From the NCBI GenBank assembly GCA_019925105.1, contig JAHGAU010000006.1, positions 1,054,001-1,118,000 of the forward strand: a stretch of 64,000 nucleotides of DNA. The letters are read 5' to 3'. This stretch comes from Niebla homalea. Taxonomy: Eukaryota > Ascomycota > Lecanoromycetes > Lecanorales > Ramalinaceae. Below the pieces are notes generated by a model. That model had not been told where the DNA came from. It was given only the letters and a program-made list of their open reading frames with translations, and did not search any database. Numbering within the stretch: the stretch's first letter is position 1; the number at the start of each line of letters is the position of its first letter. Shown one piece after another: positions 14,944-28,600 of the stretch. Made by a program: the position numbers and the translations under genes.

Positions 14944-17900
14944 TATTTTTTATATATACTTAACTTAATTCCTTATTATATAATCGTTTTAAGTTATTAT
15001 TCCTTATTATTTAATAACCTTTTAATAATAACTTTATAAAACTTAATCTTTAATTTTAGTATTACTTTATATAGGAATAGGTTTATTATAGGGATTTTAT
15101 ATAATTCTTTTATACTTATATTTTTATATATTTATAGTACTTAAAGTATTTTAAGTTATATTTAATTATTTAAGATAATATCTCTTAATATAATACCTTT
15201 TTCCTTTATTTATACTTATAACTCTTTATATAACTTTAAAGTATTAATCTTTTTTTTTATTATTATTTTTTATTTATTAAAAATATAATTTATAATAGCT
15301 TTAACTTAATATTTATTTCTTTATTTTTTAATTTTAAGGTTAATTTATCCGTTATTTTATATACGTACCTTAAATAAACTTAATAAGTATTATATTTATA
15401 CTTTAATAGTCCTTAGTAAATTATTAAGTTATCGGGTTATTTAATTCTTAAGATTATACTTTTTATAATAAATAAATTATTTTTATTATTTTTATTTTTT
15501 ATTTATTTTATTTTTTCTTTTATATTACTTTAATATATAGTTTTTTTCTTTTTATTATTGGTTTCTTTAAGTTATTAATTATTCTTTTAATATATATAAT
15601 CGTCCGTTTTTATTATTATAAATGTTATTAATTTAATTAATATTGCTTCTTTTTATATATTATATATTCTTTATATCGTTTAATATTATTTTACGTAATT
15701 AATAATAACTTTAAGTATTATATTATCTTTTTATTTATTTTATTAAATATTAAGTTTATAAATTTAATTATCTTTTACTTTTATTCAGTAAATTATTATT
15801 AATATAAAATAAGGCTTATTTTTAGTTTTAAATTATTAATTAAACTATTTATTATATTTTCTTTAATTTTCTTATTATCTCCTTAATACTTCTGAACTTC
15901 TTTATTATCTTTTAAATATTCCTATTACCATTTTATCCCTTTTAATTTTTTTAAATTTTTACTTAATCGTTTTTATTTATTTCTTATTTAATTTACTTTT
16001 TTTACCTTATTTTACCGCTTTAACTTATTCTTAATCTTCCTTTATTTATTCCGATTATTTCCTATATATTCCCTTTTCTTTTTAAATATATAAATATGTT
16101 TTTCTTTTCTTATTAATTAATTATTAAAATATACCATTTTAAAGTCAATTTTATTCTTTAAACTTTTTCTTTTCTTATAATTTATTAATTTTAATTATTT
16201 TTTTTATTTTTTAATTTAATCTTTAAACTTTTTTTATTACTTTTATATTTAAATAAGTTTAACTTAATTTCTTCTTTTAATATTATTACGTTTTTATAAT
16301 ATAACTTTTTATATATTAACTTTTAATATATCTTATTTAACGGGCGTATTTAAGATTTAAGTAATTAAATATTTTCTTTATAAATAACATTTTTAATCTT
16401 TAATATCTTTATTTAAATCTTAAAGTTATTTATAATTAACTTTCATTATAAAAATCTTAATAAGATATTATAATTTAAGTTATCTTTTAATATTATAAAT
16501 ATTTATATCGATTTAATTATTCTTATAACTCAGATATTAAATATAATTTATATATAAAGTAATATATAGTCTTTATTTATTATTAATATATTTAAGTAAT
16601 TAACTTTAAGTAATTTTAAGGGCCTTTTTTTTATCCGTAATTCTTTTTATTATACTTAAGTTAATTATAATAATATTTAATCCTTAATCGGCTTTTATAT
16701 TAAGTAACTTATTTATTTATTCCGGTTAATAAATAATTATTACCTTTATAGAATATATTTATTTATTCTTATTAAGTATAACTTTAAGGTTTTATTTTAA
16801 GTTTATAATTATAATATTATTAATCTTAAGTCGTTTATTTTAAATTATCTTTTATATTTTTTTCCCGTTATTCTCGGGAATTTCTTTAATAATTATAATC
16901 TTCTTATAATATATACGGTTAAGGTTTAATACGTTCTTTATAAATTAATTTATCTTTTTTTTAAAATATAATAAAAATTACATTAAATATATCGTAAAGA
17001 ATACGATATTATTAATTAAATAAGATCCGCTTAACGTTTAAGGCTTACTCCCTTAATAGCCCGATAATTTATTAAAGTTCTTTCTTCCTTTTAATTTTCA
17101 TTTTTCCCTTCGGCTTCCCTTTTATTTACTCCCTAGTTTATATAAACTTAATTCCTTCTTTTAAATTATTATTTTCAGCTTATTATCGCTTTACGGCTAT
17201 ATTTATTATTATATTTACTTTATAGTTAACGTCCTTATTAAAAGGGTATCCTTCCTTTATAATAATAACTTTATAATTAAAATTATCGATTACTTTTTTA
17301 TTATTAACCTTATTAAGGACCTTTCCTTCTTCCTATATAGTTAAGGTAATAATTATTACGTTTATTAATATATTTAATTAATTATTAAGTAATATAATTA
17401 TAAGTAATAATAATAATCGGTAATCCGTATTATAATGCCCGTTCTTATAATCTTAATCCTTCTTTTATATATATTTCTTTTTATTAAAGCTTACGTTATT
17501 TCCGTTATATTTTTATTTATAATTTATATATTCCTTTATTAAGAATATATTATAATATTTATAATAAATAAAGTATGATTTTATATTAAACGACTTAAAG
17601 CTATTAATATAAAATTTTTTAAATTTAATTAAATTAAATAATCTTAAAATAAATTAATTATTTCTTTTAATATTTTAATTAATATATAAATTTTATTAAT
17701 AATTTTATAGCTTTTAATTTATATTTTCCGCTTAATTATTAATATTTTATTAAAATAAATTTTAAGGTCGGGTTTAATACTTAGGTTATTAAAATAATAT
17801 TATTTACGATAATTATATAAACGCTATTTATATTATTAAAACGTTTTAAAACCTTTTCTCTATATAATTTTAAAAATATTTAATTAATTATATTCCTTTT

Positions 17901-20900
17901 ACTTATAATATTTATATAATTTCGTTATAATTAACGTATATTAAATTTATTTTTAACGTAGCTTTTTAGAGGTCTTTATTCGTATAATTTAATTAATTTA
18001 TAAATATTTAAGCTTTAAAATTTACCTTTTTATCCTTTTTTTTTTCTTAAGCTCCCGTTTCTTTTTTCTTTTTTCTGTAATCCGTTCTATTTTAAAATAT
18101 ACTTTATAAAGATTAAGCTTTTTATATATATCCTTTATTAAACGTTTATAAAGTTCTATATCCGTTAAATTATTCTTAAAACGATTAATTATATCTTTTA
18201 ATATATATTTAATTATTTTATTTATTATATTTTTTAATTTTTTAAGTTTAATATCCTTTCTGCTTAAATTATATATAATACGGAATATACGTTTATAATA
18301 GTTAAAAATAAAATTAATTCCTTAAAATAATATTTTAATATTATTTATTACTTATTTTATAAGGTTATCGGGATTTAATTTTAAGAATTTTTAATTTAAT
18401 AGTTTTTAAAAGTTCTTTATATTTTTTTTTATAATATTATTTATTACTTTATTTATAAATAAAACTTTAATTTCTAGTTATTTGATTTAATACGTTACGT
18501 TTCCTTTAAATTTTATATTTATTACGTTTATTTATTAATTAAAAAAGGTATCTTTTTTAATCTTTTTTATATATTATAGATTTATCTTTATATATTGTTT
18601 AATTTACCTTTTTATTTATTAAGTTTTCTTAATTTATAAAATAAAGTTTTAATCCCGGGTTATATTATAATTTTTTATTATAAAATTTCCGATAATTTTA
18701 AGGTAAAAGTTAAAATTATTAATAATATTATAGAGTTTTCTTTTATATTTAACTTTATTATTATTATTAAGGAGGATACTTAAAATTATTTAAGTATTTC
18801 CTTTACTTTATATATATTAATTAATTCCCCTTTAAATTTAAAGGATTAAAGGATTCTTAATAATATTTTATTACTTTTTAAAGAAAGGTTAATAGGGTTT
18901 ATTATTAAATGATCCTTAATAATACTTATAATTATTAATAAATATAAGATGGCCCTATAACTTATATAAATTTATCCTAATCTTCTCTATTTTTTATTTA
19001 ATATAAAATAAAAGGGTATATATTCTTTTTAATAAAGGAAATAAAATAATAATAAAAAGGGTAATAATACCGTAATTAATTCCTTAATTTATATAATAAT
19101 ACTTAACTTTATTTTTCTTATTTTAAAAATATTAAGATATATATAAAATAAAATATATTATTATTAATATATTATTAATATTAATAAGGGTGTTTTAAAG
19201 AAAAAGGTTTACGGTTACTTTAAGTAACTATATTTTATTTTTATCTTTTTTTACTTTTTTTTATTTAAGGAAAGGATTAAGTTAATATATAATTATATAA
19301 CGTTAATAAAGGTCCTTTTAATCTTTCGGGTTATTATATAAGTATATATAAATTATATTTTATTATAAGTTTACGTTTCCTTTTTAAATTAAGGTAAATT
19401 CTGGTTATTTATTCTGATTTTTTTTACCTTTTATACGGAAAAGCCTTAAAAAGAATATTATTAAATTAAATAAGTTTTATGTTAATAACCGTTATAAATT
19501 ATTATTAATATTCTTAATATATATACGATATAATTATTATTATAAATATATCTATTTTTATTCTTTTTTATTAATTTTTTTAATTAATTTTATTATTTAT
19601 TTCTTTTTATTATTTACTTTTTTAATTTACTTTTTAGTTTTTTAATTCTTAATTATTTAATTTATAATTTAAAATAAAGGGCTTATTACGTCCGGTTAAT
19701 ATATTATATAGTTTACGGTTATTTCTTAAGAATTTTAAAGACCGGTTTAAACTTTTATAAGTAATTTAGAATTTAATTACCATTTAAATAAGTTTTAACT
19801 TAGCAATTTATATTCCAATAAGAAATATTTCTTTAAGAAGTATATACCATTATTTAAACCTTATTAAGGAATCTTATTTTTATTATTTTTATTATTAAAG
19901 TATATAATTTAATTTAATTACTTTAATAACTATTAAAGAGTTTTATATATTTATTAATATTAAAATGCCCGGTATTATTTACGGGTTTTAAAAGATTGCT
20001 TACCCGGTATAAAATAGTTTTTAAGGTTAACTTTACGTTTTTAAAGAGTATATATAATATTTTATATTAAATTAAAGAGTTTTAATTATAATAAATAAAT
20101 TAATTACTTAGAATTATTTTATAAAACTTACGGTTTAATTATTTAAAATAATTTAATAATACTTATAATTTAATTAAATTCAGTTACTTATATTAACTTA
20201 ATAAGTTTTATATTTCGGTTATTATAATTATTAATTATTAAATAATAATTTTACGTCATTTAAGGTAATTAATTTTTTTTTTTCATTTTTTTTTTCTTTA
20301 ATTACTTTAATTTTTTTTTATTTTAAGAAAGCGGTTTATATTAATATATAAATTATAATTTCCTTAATAATAATTTAAAATATTTAATAATATATATAAT
20401 TATTTCCTAATTAAAATTTAAACCCGTTATTAATATAAAGGGTATTATTATCCTTTTATAATTAAAGCGCTTTAAAAAAAAATTTTTTTTTTTTTACTTC
20501 TTAATTTCTAATAATTAATACTTAATTAATAAATATTAATAATACTTTACCGATATATATAAACGGGGTCCCCGTATTAATTAAAGGTAATAATAAGAAT
20601 ATTTAAATAAGGGTGCTTAAAAAAGTTATTTAAATACTTTTATTTTTTTGATTTTAATATTTATTTAATAAATAAATAATAATTAAAAATATTCTATAAA
20701 TATATATAAATCTATAGTTTATTGCTTTTATTATATATATATAATATAATAATAATAAAAGTCGGTTTAATATAATATTTTTATAGTTTTTATTACCGTT
20801 AATTAAAGAAAAAATACGATAGGTTATTTACGATTAAATCGTATAATTAAACTGAATTCCTTAATATATATAAGTAAATAAAAGCCTTTTTAAAACCGTT

Positions 20901-20965
20901 AAAAAAAATAAAAAGGAAAAAAAAAGTAAAAATATTAAAATAATAAATAACCATAAAGTATAATT

Positions 20966-21150
20966 TAAGATAGGCCGTAACCCCTATATAAGTTAATAAA
21001 GTATCGGTTCTTTATTATAATAATCCGTTATACCCTTTCTTTTCAAAGTATATATGAATCAATTCCACCCTTAATCAGCCCTTTTAGTGTTTCCATTCCT
21101 CCATACACTTATCCGCAAGTTTGGTGTCTTCCATGCTCTCCCCCTTTCCA
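20966..21150. repeat. LTR-like repeat, copy 1 of 2
   Basis: A 185-bp stretch beginning TAGGCCGTAACCCC and ending CTTTCCA, nearly collinear with 31,936-32,120 in the same orientation and with the same length. The last 100 bp keep CpA and TpG dinucleotides (for example TCCGCAAGTTTGGTGTCTTC), unlike their surroundings. Weak similarity extends left to about 20,890. No target duplication is visible here. Confidence 0.5.
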
Positions 21151-21779
21151 GCTATTAATAATAAAGAAATAGAAATTAATATTTACGTATTAATTAAAGT
21201 TATATAACTTATTAATATTACGCATTTATATAAAATAATCCATTATCCAGTTTTTTATTATAAAGCTATATTCTAGTAAAAACGTATAGTTAATAAGCGA
21301 TATAATATAATTTAAATCAGTATAAACCGTTTTTATATTATTTATTAGACTATTTATATATATTATTACCATCGCGTACCGGTACCCTTTATATATATAT
21401 CCTAGTTCGTAATTTAATTTAAGCGCTTAAGAAGTAATAACTTAAAAAACAGACGTTTTATTTATTCCGATAATCACTTTAATAAAATAATTATCCGATA
21501 CGGGTACTTTAATAAATAATTTTTTAAAATAGGTATTTTAATAGATAATTTATCCGAAATAGGTACTTTAATAAATAACTTATCCGAAATAAATACTTTA
21601 ATAAAAAGGACGTCCGCTTCCGTAGCATTTAATATTATTATTTTTATTAATTTATTTACTTTAATAATATAAGTAACCCGGTATTTATAGTACTTATTTC
21701 TAGATAAAAATATTATATTATACTTTTTATACTGCCTAAAGCGTAATTAACGTTTAAATTTAGGTGCTATAAAGTTTAT

Positions 21780-22960
21780 TTATTATATGTTATCTGAAAT
21801 TTAAAATTATATGTCCCCGTTATTATTATTATTATAAGGTATTCTATAGTAATATTACGGATTATATCCTTATTTATTAATATTTTAAAACTATTTTAAA
21901 TCTTAGTTTTCTTAATCTTTTTCGGTATCGTTATAACCGTCGTTAATATCATATAAAAGTTTGCCTTTATATTAAGGCTTAAACGGCTTATCCTTAATGT
22001 ATTCTTTAATATATTTTTACTTAACCTTTATTTTATTAAGATTATTAGAATTATCCTTTTTATTAAACGTCGACTTATTAAAGTTCAATTTATTAAATGA
22101 CTTACGGTTAAAAGGCTTACGGTAACTCTTAACCTTTTTATACTGCTTAATAAATGGTTTATCTTACGGCATTAATATTAATAAGTATTTAAGAAACGAC
22201 GTAAATAACGCGAATTAATTACTAGAGGGAAATTAAGGTCGTTAACCTGCTGGTTTATTAAACGGATAATTTATAAATAAAGCGTTCGTATTTAAGTACG
22301 GTTTATATAAATCGAATTAATTCTTTTTTACTTTTTAAATATTAATTAAGAATTCATTAAGTATTAAACTTAATATTAATTACGGTAATAGAATACGTAG
22401 CCATAGATTAAGATAATTATACGTTCTTAGTATTTAAGCTGCTTTAATAATAATTATCTTAACATTTTTACCGTTAATAATAATCTATTAAATATATTTT
22501 TTTAAGTTTATTTTAAACCGTATATCCAAAATAAAATAACTTAAGCTTTTAAGTTTAAATAAGGCGGTGTTAAATAATTTACGGAAGTAATTCTATAATT
22601 TTTAATACTATATATTAATATTCATTTATATCTTAATACGAATAATTATTAAAATCTCTTTAATAAATTACCGTTTTATTTTATTAAGTAGGTATTAATT
22701 AAAGTTACGGGTAATATTCGCTGCTTCCGCGTTAATAGCCTTAATACGTAAACGACTTATAAAAAAGAAAACGTTATAGTAGATCGTTTTACCGTTATAA
22801 CTTTTAACCGGAACACCAGAATCGTCTGGTTCGAAATATTTAATTTAATTAAAACGGAAACGATTATTATAGGATATTATTACTGGTACGGGGGGTAATT
22901 ATTGCTATTACATAGGACGTAACGTTTTTAATAAGCGTTAAAATCAATTTTTAATAAATA
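21780..22960 (-). mobile_element. Retrotransposon gag-like relic
   Basis: The minus strand around 22,850-22,700 reads KYFEPDDSGVPV followed by KTIYYNVFFFISRLR. This resembles the fungal retroelement gag motif 'GYFDPD....GPV..VGR..YYRDVY.FVDRL'. Downstream, near 22,200-21,950, comes a basic Asn/Lys/Phe-rich stretch. The block is less AT-rich than its neighbours but still holds many stops. The pol part that should follow was not recognised. Assignment to Gypsy-like elements rests on memory of the family only. Confidence 0.45.
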
Positions 22961-24531
22961 TTACTATTATAATAACGGTATTTTATAATTAAGGCTATCG
23001 ATTTAGTTCGTTTTTAAAGTTAAATTTACTTAATCTGTCCGCGAAAGTATTCTGCGTAAACGTTATATTACGGAAGCGTTTAACGGCCTTTTTAAATAAC
23101 GACTTATTAATAAGTTAATCGGTAAGGTATGATAATATAAATAGATTATCGTTGAAATTCCTTAATACTTTAAATGACTAAGAAAAGCTTATTTAGGCCG
23201 GACGTTTTATATTAAATATAACGTTATTAATAAGCTTTTATATTATAGAGTTAATAAAATTATTATATTAATATTTAATAATAATAAATTCCTATAATTA
23301 ATACGTTAAAATAATATCCTCAGGTAGATACTTATTCTATTTTAATTCCAGAATAAAGGCAACGTATTATAAATACTATTAAATAACTATAAATAATAGA
23401 ATCGTTGGGGATAAAAAAAATATATTTTAAAAAGTAAATAATAACTTCCTTTACTCTTTATCCTTAATTATTATAGGAATATTATACTTATACTATTTAA
23501 AGATAAAAATAACCGGTTATCGTTATAATATTTATAGTATAAATTAAGTATTCCTTCTACTTTAATAATAATTTTACATAAAAGGTAAACCGGATACGTA
23601 TTTATTATTATAGGTAAATAAAGGATAACGAAATTATTCTAAATATCGACCGGATAATTAGTATTAATATTTTGTCTTACTTAAATAAAACTATCCGTAA
23701 AAGTAAATTATACGGTTATTCTCTTAAGTTATTCACTAAATATCTAAAAGGACGTATATAATTATAACGTTCTTAACGTATAACTCGTTTATTAACCCCC
23801 GGAATCGAGGACGTCGATTCCTATAACTCCTTTTCTTATATGTTTATTTTTAAAGGATATTTAAGGATCGGATTACGTATATCTATAGTAAAATAATAGG
23901 TTAACGGATTGATAATACGTTAAATATCCATTATCGGTTACTCCGAATGTTTGTTTAATAAAGGACGGTGTTTAGAATAGTATAATTTAATAAATATTTA
24001 TTGAAGTATTATTAAAAGGCTGAAAATATTTGATTGATTGATTGATTGATTTATACTACGGATCTAGCTAATTTAATTCCGACGTTCCTTAATAATCGGC
24101 CATTAAGCCTTATTAATAACCGTAAAAACCTAATATCTATAACTTTAAGATTAAAAACCGGTATTTATTTAGCCTCCGCCCTCGTCCCAAAGGATAGAAA
24201 GCGTTTATAACTATTTAAAGAATAATTACCTTTTTATATACCTTTTCCAAGAAAAACTATAATATTATAACCGAGTCCTTTTAAGGATTACCCTTAAACT
24301 TATTACTTTTTTATCTCTTTACGGGTCCGTTTTCTATTAATTTTTCAGGTAATACCTCCGAATACCCTTATTGGTATATACGTTATTATCGTTTTAATTA
24401 TATTTACCTTCCTATTTTATTATCGCGGCCGTCTCTTCTAGGGACTTTTAATAGGCGTTTACCATCGCATCTTTTCGGCTGTAGAATATGCCCTCCGGCT
24501 TATGTAGTTGCCTTGGCCGGTGTTTACCCTC

Positions 24532-24743
24532 TGAAAATATTTAAAAGCTATAATAACGTAATAAAGTTATTGCTACCAACTTGTAAGGGTTATAGTATAA
24601 GTAATATAAGTTAATTGGGTAGGTTCTATCCTGTAAAGAATATACTATATATAAAATAGACACTATCCTGTACGAAGGACAGTGTCCCGTCCCTAAAAGG
24701 ACAAAGGATAACACTACCTATGCTATGTACCTATGTCCTAACA
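24532..24743 (-). mobile_element. Solo LTR-like element at a LINE deletion junction
   Basis: On the minus strand it starts TGTTAGGACATAGGTACATA and ends TTTTCA, giving TG...CA termini over 212 bp. It keeps many CpA/TpG dinucleotides, so RIP has been mild. The flanks match two LINE regions that are not adjacent in the other copy, and no target duplication is present. That would fit deletion by recombination between two LTRs. Confidence 0.45.
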
Positions 24744-25687
24744 GTTATATTATATTACTTTTAAAAGTATTAATATATTATATATTAACTTCTATTAAGG
24801 CCTTTTTATTAACTTTTATTTAAGTTATTAGCCTTTTATTAAAGTTAAACGTTATTTATCCCGACCATTTTATGATTTTTATTATTACTTTAAAGTAATC
24901 GGATTTAAAAATTAATATCATAATAAGTTTCTTTTTTTATGCTGTTTATTATAGCCTTTTACCCGTTTTTATTTAATTAATCTTACTTTTATTTTACGAT
25001 TATTTTTAATTAATTTACCGGCTTAACTTTATATAAACTATACCGTTAAACCTTAATAATTATCCTAGTTTCTTTATATTTAATTTCTTTCATTTTTATT
25101 AAGTATTTTGGGTCCTATACCGGGTATTTATTCTTCCTATACGTTATATATTTATATACGTTTTTAATAAAGTCCTTACTTATTAAACATATATATTTAT
25201 ACGTATTATACCTTTTAATATATACCGTATACTTTGTATTATTGAGGTATTTTATAATAACATACCCTTAATTTTCATACATAAAGTATTAATAAATGTT
25301 TATTACTTTATTTTATGGTTAAATTAATTTAAGGGACTTCCATTTCCTTTAATAATTTTTAATTGAAAATATTATTATATATCCTTATTAACGTTACGCT
25401 TAATATAACAGTAAATTATTTCTTTATTAGTTTTAAAATATCCGGTTTTTTTATTATTAAAGGGAACTTATAATTAATAATCTTTAATTTAGGATTTAAA
25501 ATTATATTTTCCTTTTTTATACGTTTTAAAATAAATTCTTTTTTTATTTTTATCAAACGAATTAAATATACTTTATATATTACAATAACAAAGAATTATT
25601 CTAATGTTTTTATTATTTTAAATCTATTTTTAGCAGCTTATATCTTTAACCTCTTTAAGTTTTCTTTTACCTTTAAAAATATTATAT

Positions 25688-28600
25688 AAAAAAAAAATGG
25701 CGACGAACAACGGGACCCCAGAGGTCAGAAACGATGCACGCGTGCATAGCTTAAGTAATAATAAGGATAGTACCTTAAATGCGATAAGCGGAAGCGGAAT
25801 AATAAAGGTAGAAGGGGAGGAAAGGTAAGCGGCTTAAGTTAATAGGAACGGTAATAAGTCGTATAAACGACGTGATGAACATAAGATAAAAAGGCCTTAA
25901 ATTAAATAGGGAGCCTATAGTTAATAAGATACGCGTAAAGGGACGTATATAACGCGTAAAGGTATTATTATAAAAGGTAATAAATAAAGGGCGGAGGGGA
26001 CGAGGATGGTATACGGGGACAGATAAAGGGTAAACGGAAGCGTAAAAGGCTTTATTAAGTATATATAAACTAAGAAAAAGCTAAATAAAGATAAAGAGAT
26101 ACCAGGTAAATAAGAATAAATTATAAAAAAAAATAATTATTAAATACGTAAAAAGAAGTAAAAAAGGAAAAAACGGTAAGGACGTTAAAAGGCCTCCTTA
26201 TAACTATATAAAAGGACATTATATTAAAGACCTGGTTAATACTATAAATCGGGTTACGGGGAATAAAAGACTTTTACGTAAAAACGGAAAAAGTTTAAGG
26301 GAATTAAAAAGGTTATACGGAGCTTAAGGGGCGGTAATAAAAGCGCCGGTAAATAAAAACGAAAAAAGATAAAAAGGATACGTATAAAGTAAAGGAGCGA
26401 TAAAGGAAGCTTTAAGGAAAAGAATAAGGATAAACTAAATAATAAAGGCTGTGAAAATAATACCGGCGTTAACGGTAAAGGAGGTAAAGGCGGGAAAGAA
26501 AGCGGCGGTATTAAAAAAGGCGAGGATAATAACTATATAATTATCGGGTAAGGAAAAAAAAAGTATAATAATAAAGGTGAATCCGCTATAATTAATAAAG
26601 GCGTTTAAGGTAACGGGAGAGTTATTAATAAAGCAGATTATTACGGTATATAGGCTATAAAACGGAAATATTTTTTTAATATAACCTTATTAAAAGTAAA
26701 GGAAGGATTAAAGAAATTAAAGAAATAAACCGGTAAAAAGGGGTATAAAACGGTAAAAATATTAAGGCAATCCTTTATTATTATAATAAACGGGATATAC
26801 TTAATAAGGTTTACGGAAGAAGAAAGGGAAACTACTTTAAGGCGGATAGAAAAGGAGAATATAGTCCTTTACTTTAAGCTAAAGATCGTTAATTATAATC
26901 TCCTTATTATAATAAAAAGGCTAAACGCCTTCAATTATATAAAGAGATACTTTACGGTTATTTTAAACGTAACGTTAATAAGGATATATAACGATATCCT
27001 CGATAAAAAGGTAATAAAGGGTAAGTTCCTTAAGTTAATAAGACTTTAAAACCGGGCAGCGGATATTTATTAATACTTTAAATATTAAAGGTACACGTAT
27101 ATTACCATAAAATGCCTTAATAGTATGAAGTACGCGGTATATACCGAAGGGTATAATACGTATAAATACGCTAGCTTAATAATAAAGGGCTTAACGAAGA
27201 ACGCGCCGAAATACGCGGTATATAGTAATAATAGTTATTCGGCGTAGGACTTACAATATACAATAAGAGCGAAAAAGACTTAACGTAAAAAAATTAAAAT
27301 AACGGTTAAGGTTTAACGTTATAACTTATATAAACCTAGATTAATAAAATAATTAAAGATAATTTTAAGACATAAATAAAGTTTATTAAATGGGGAAAAG
27401 TAAAACGTAATAACCGATAACGTAAAAAAAAAGGAAGCTTATAGCGATATTAACTTTTAAGGCTGACCGCCCGACCGGGATTATTATTATAATAAAAAGA
27501 TTAAAATAAATAATACTTAACCTTAAAAAAAAACCATTTATATAAATAAAAGTTAATAAAGAAAGCCCGATGGACGTCGATATTTAATATATTTACGTTT
27601 TTAAGGATAATATAATATAACGTATATAAGGAAGTAATTAAAGTTATAATACCGATATTTAAATTTAAAGAAATAAAGGATATTAATATTATAGCGATAT
27701 AAAAGCCGTTATATAATCCGTATATTTACTTTTTAATTAACCCGGGAGATAATTTCTACTTAACCTTTAAGGGTAATAAAATAATACGGATATACTTCTT
27801 TATTAATAAGAAACTAAATATAAATAATTAAAACGTTATTTATTATAAAAAGAACCTATATATATTCCGGATCGTATAAAAGGGGGATATTAAGGGTACT
27901 TTAAATATTTATAATATATATAATCCGTTACCGGTTAATAAAAAAAACCCTTTATAATCTTACTGCTTAAGGATATTATAATTATACCCGGTAAGTACTT
28001 CTTAATAAGGGACTTTAATCTTTATTATATTTAATAAAACGAGGATAATCATACGATTAATTATATTGAATTTAAAAACTATTAATAATTATTATATAAT
28101 CCAATTTTACGTTATTAACGTTAAAAAAGGTTATTATATAAAAAAGTTATAAACTTAAGATTATAATTAACTTAATATTTAACTTAAAAGGTATTATTAA
28201 TTTAATTATAATATACGGACCTTAAAAAAAACTTAAAATACGGTTTAAATTATATTTTAATATAAATAACCTTAAACTAGTTTATTAACGTAATTCCGCC
28301 CTTACCGTTTAAATAAACGTAAAAGATAATTAAAAAAGTTAAGGTATTAATAAAAATAATAAAAATAATATCTTAATTAATAAAGCGTCCTTAACTTAAT
28401 AATAAGGAATAAATTAACCGTTTTATAAAACGGGTAATAAAGGCTTTAAATAAAATAATTAACGTTATAATCTTAATAATAAAGCCGTCTTAAAGAGTTA
28501 AAACTTATTAAAATAAAGAATATATAAAAGCGATTATAAAAGTAAAAGCGTTTATAAAATAAATTATTAAATATAAAAACCGGGAAATACTTTAATAATT

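Larger units (their letters stand above)
12735..20965. other. RIP-degraded repeat block, mostly unassigned
   Basis: About 8 kb of extremely AT-rich sequence with the same CpA/TpG scarcity as the rest of the left half. No frame is open beyond about 60 codons. One patch at 14,181-14,262 looks copia-like; the rest I cannot assign. The left part of an LTR-like repeat (about 20,890-20,965) is also in here but heavily mutated. Confidence 0.6.

Noticed and set aside
17405..17455. Retroviral-type zinc knuckle on the minus strand
   Set aside because: Only G-H-x4-C spacing fits after allowing RIP changes. The upstream cysteines are not in the right places.
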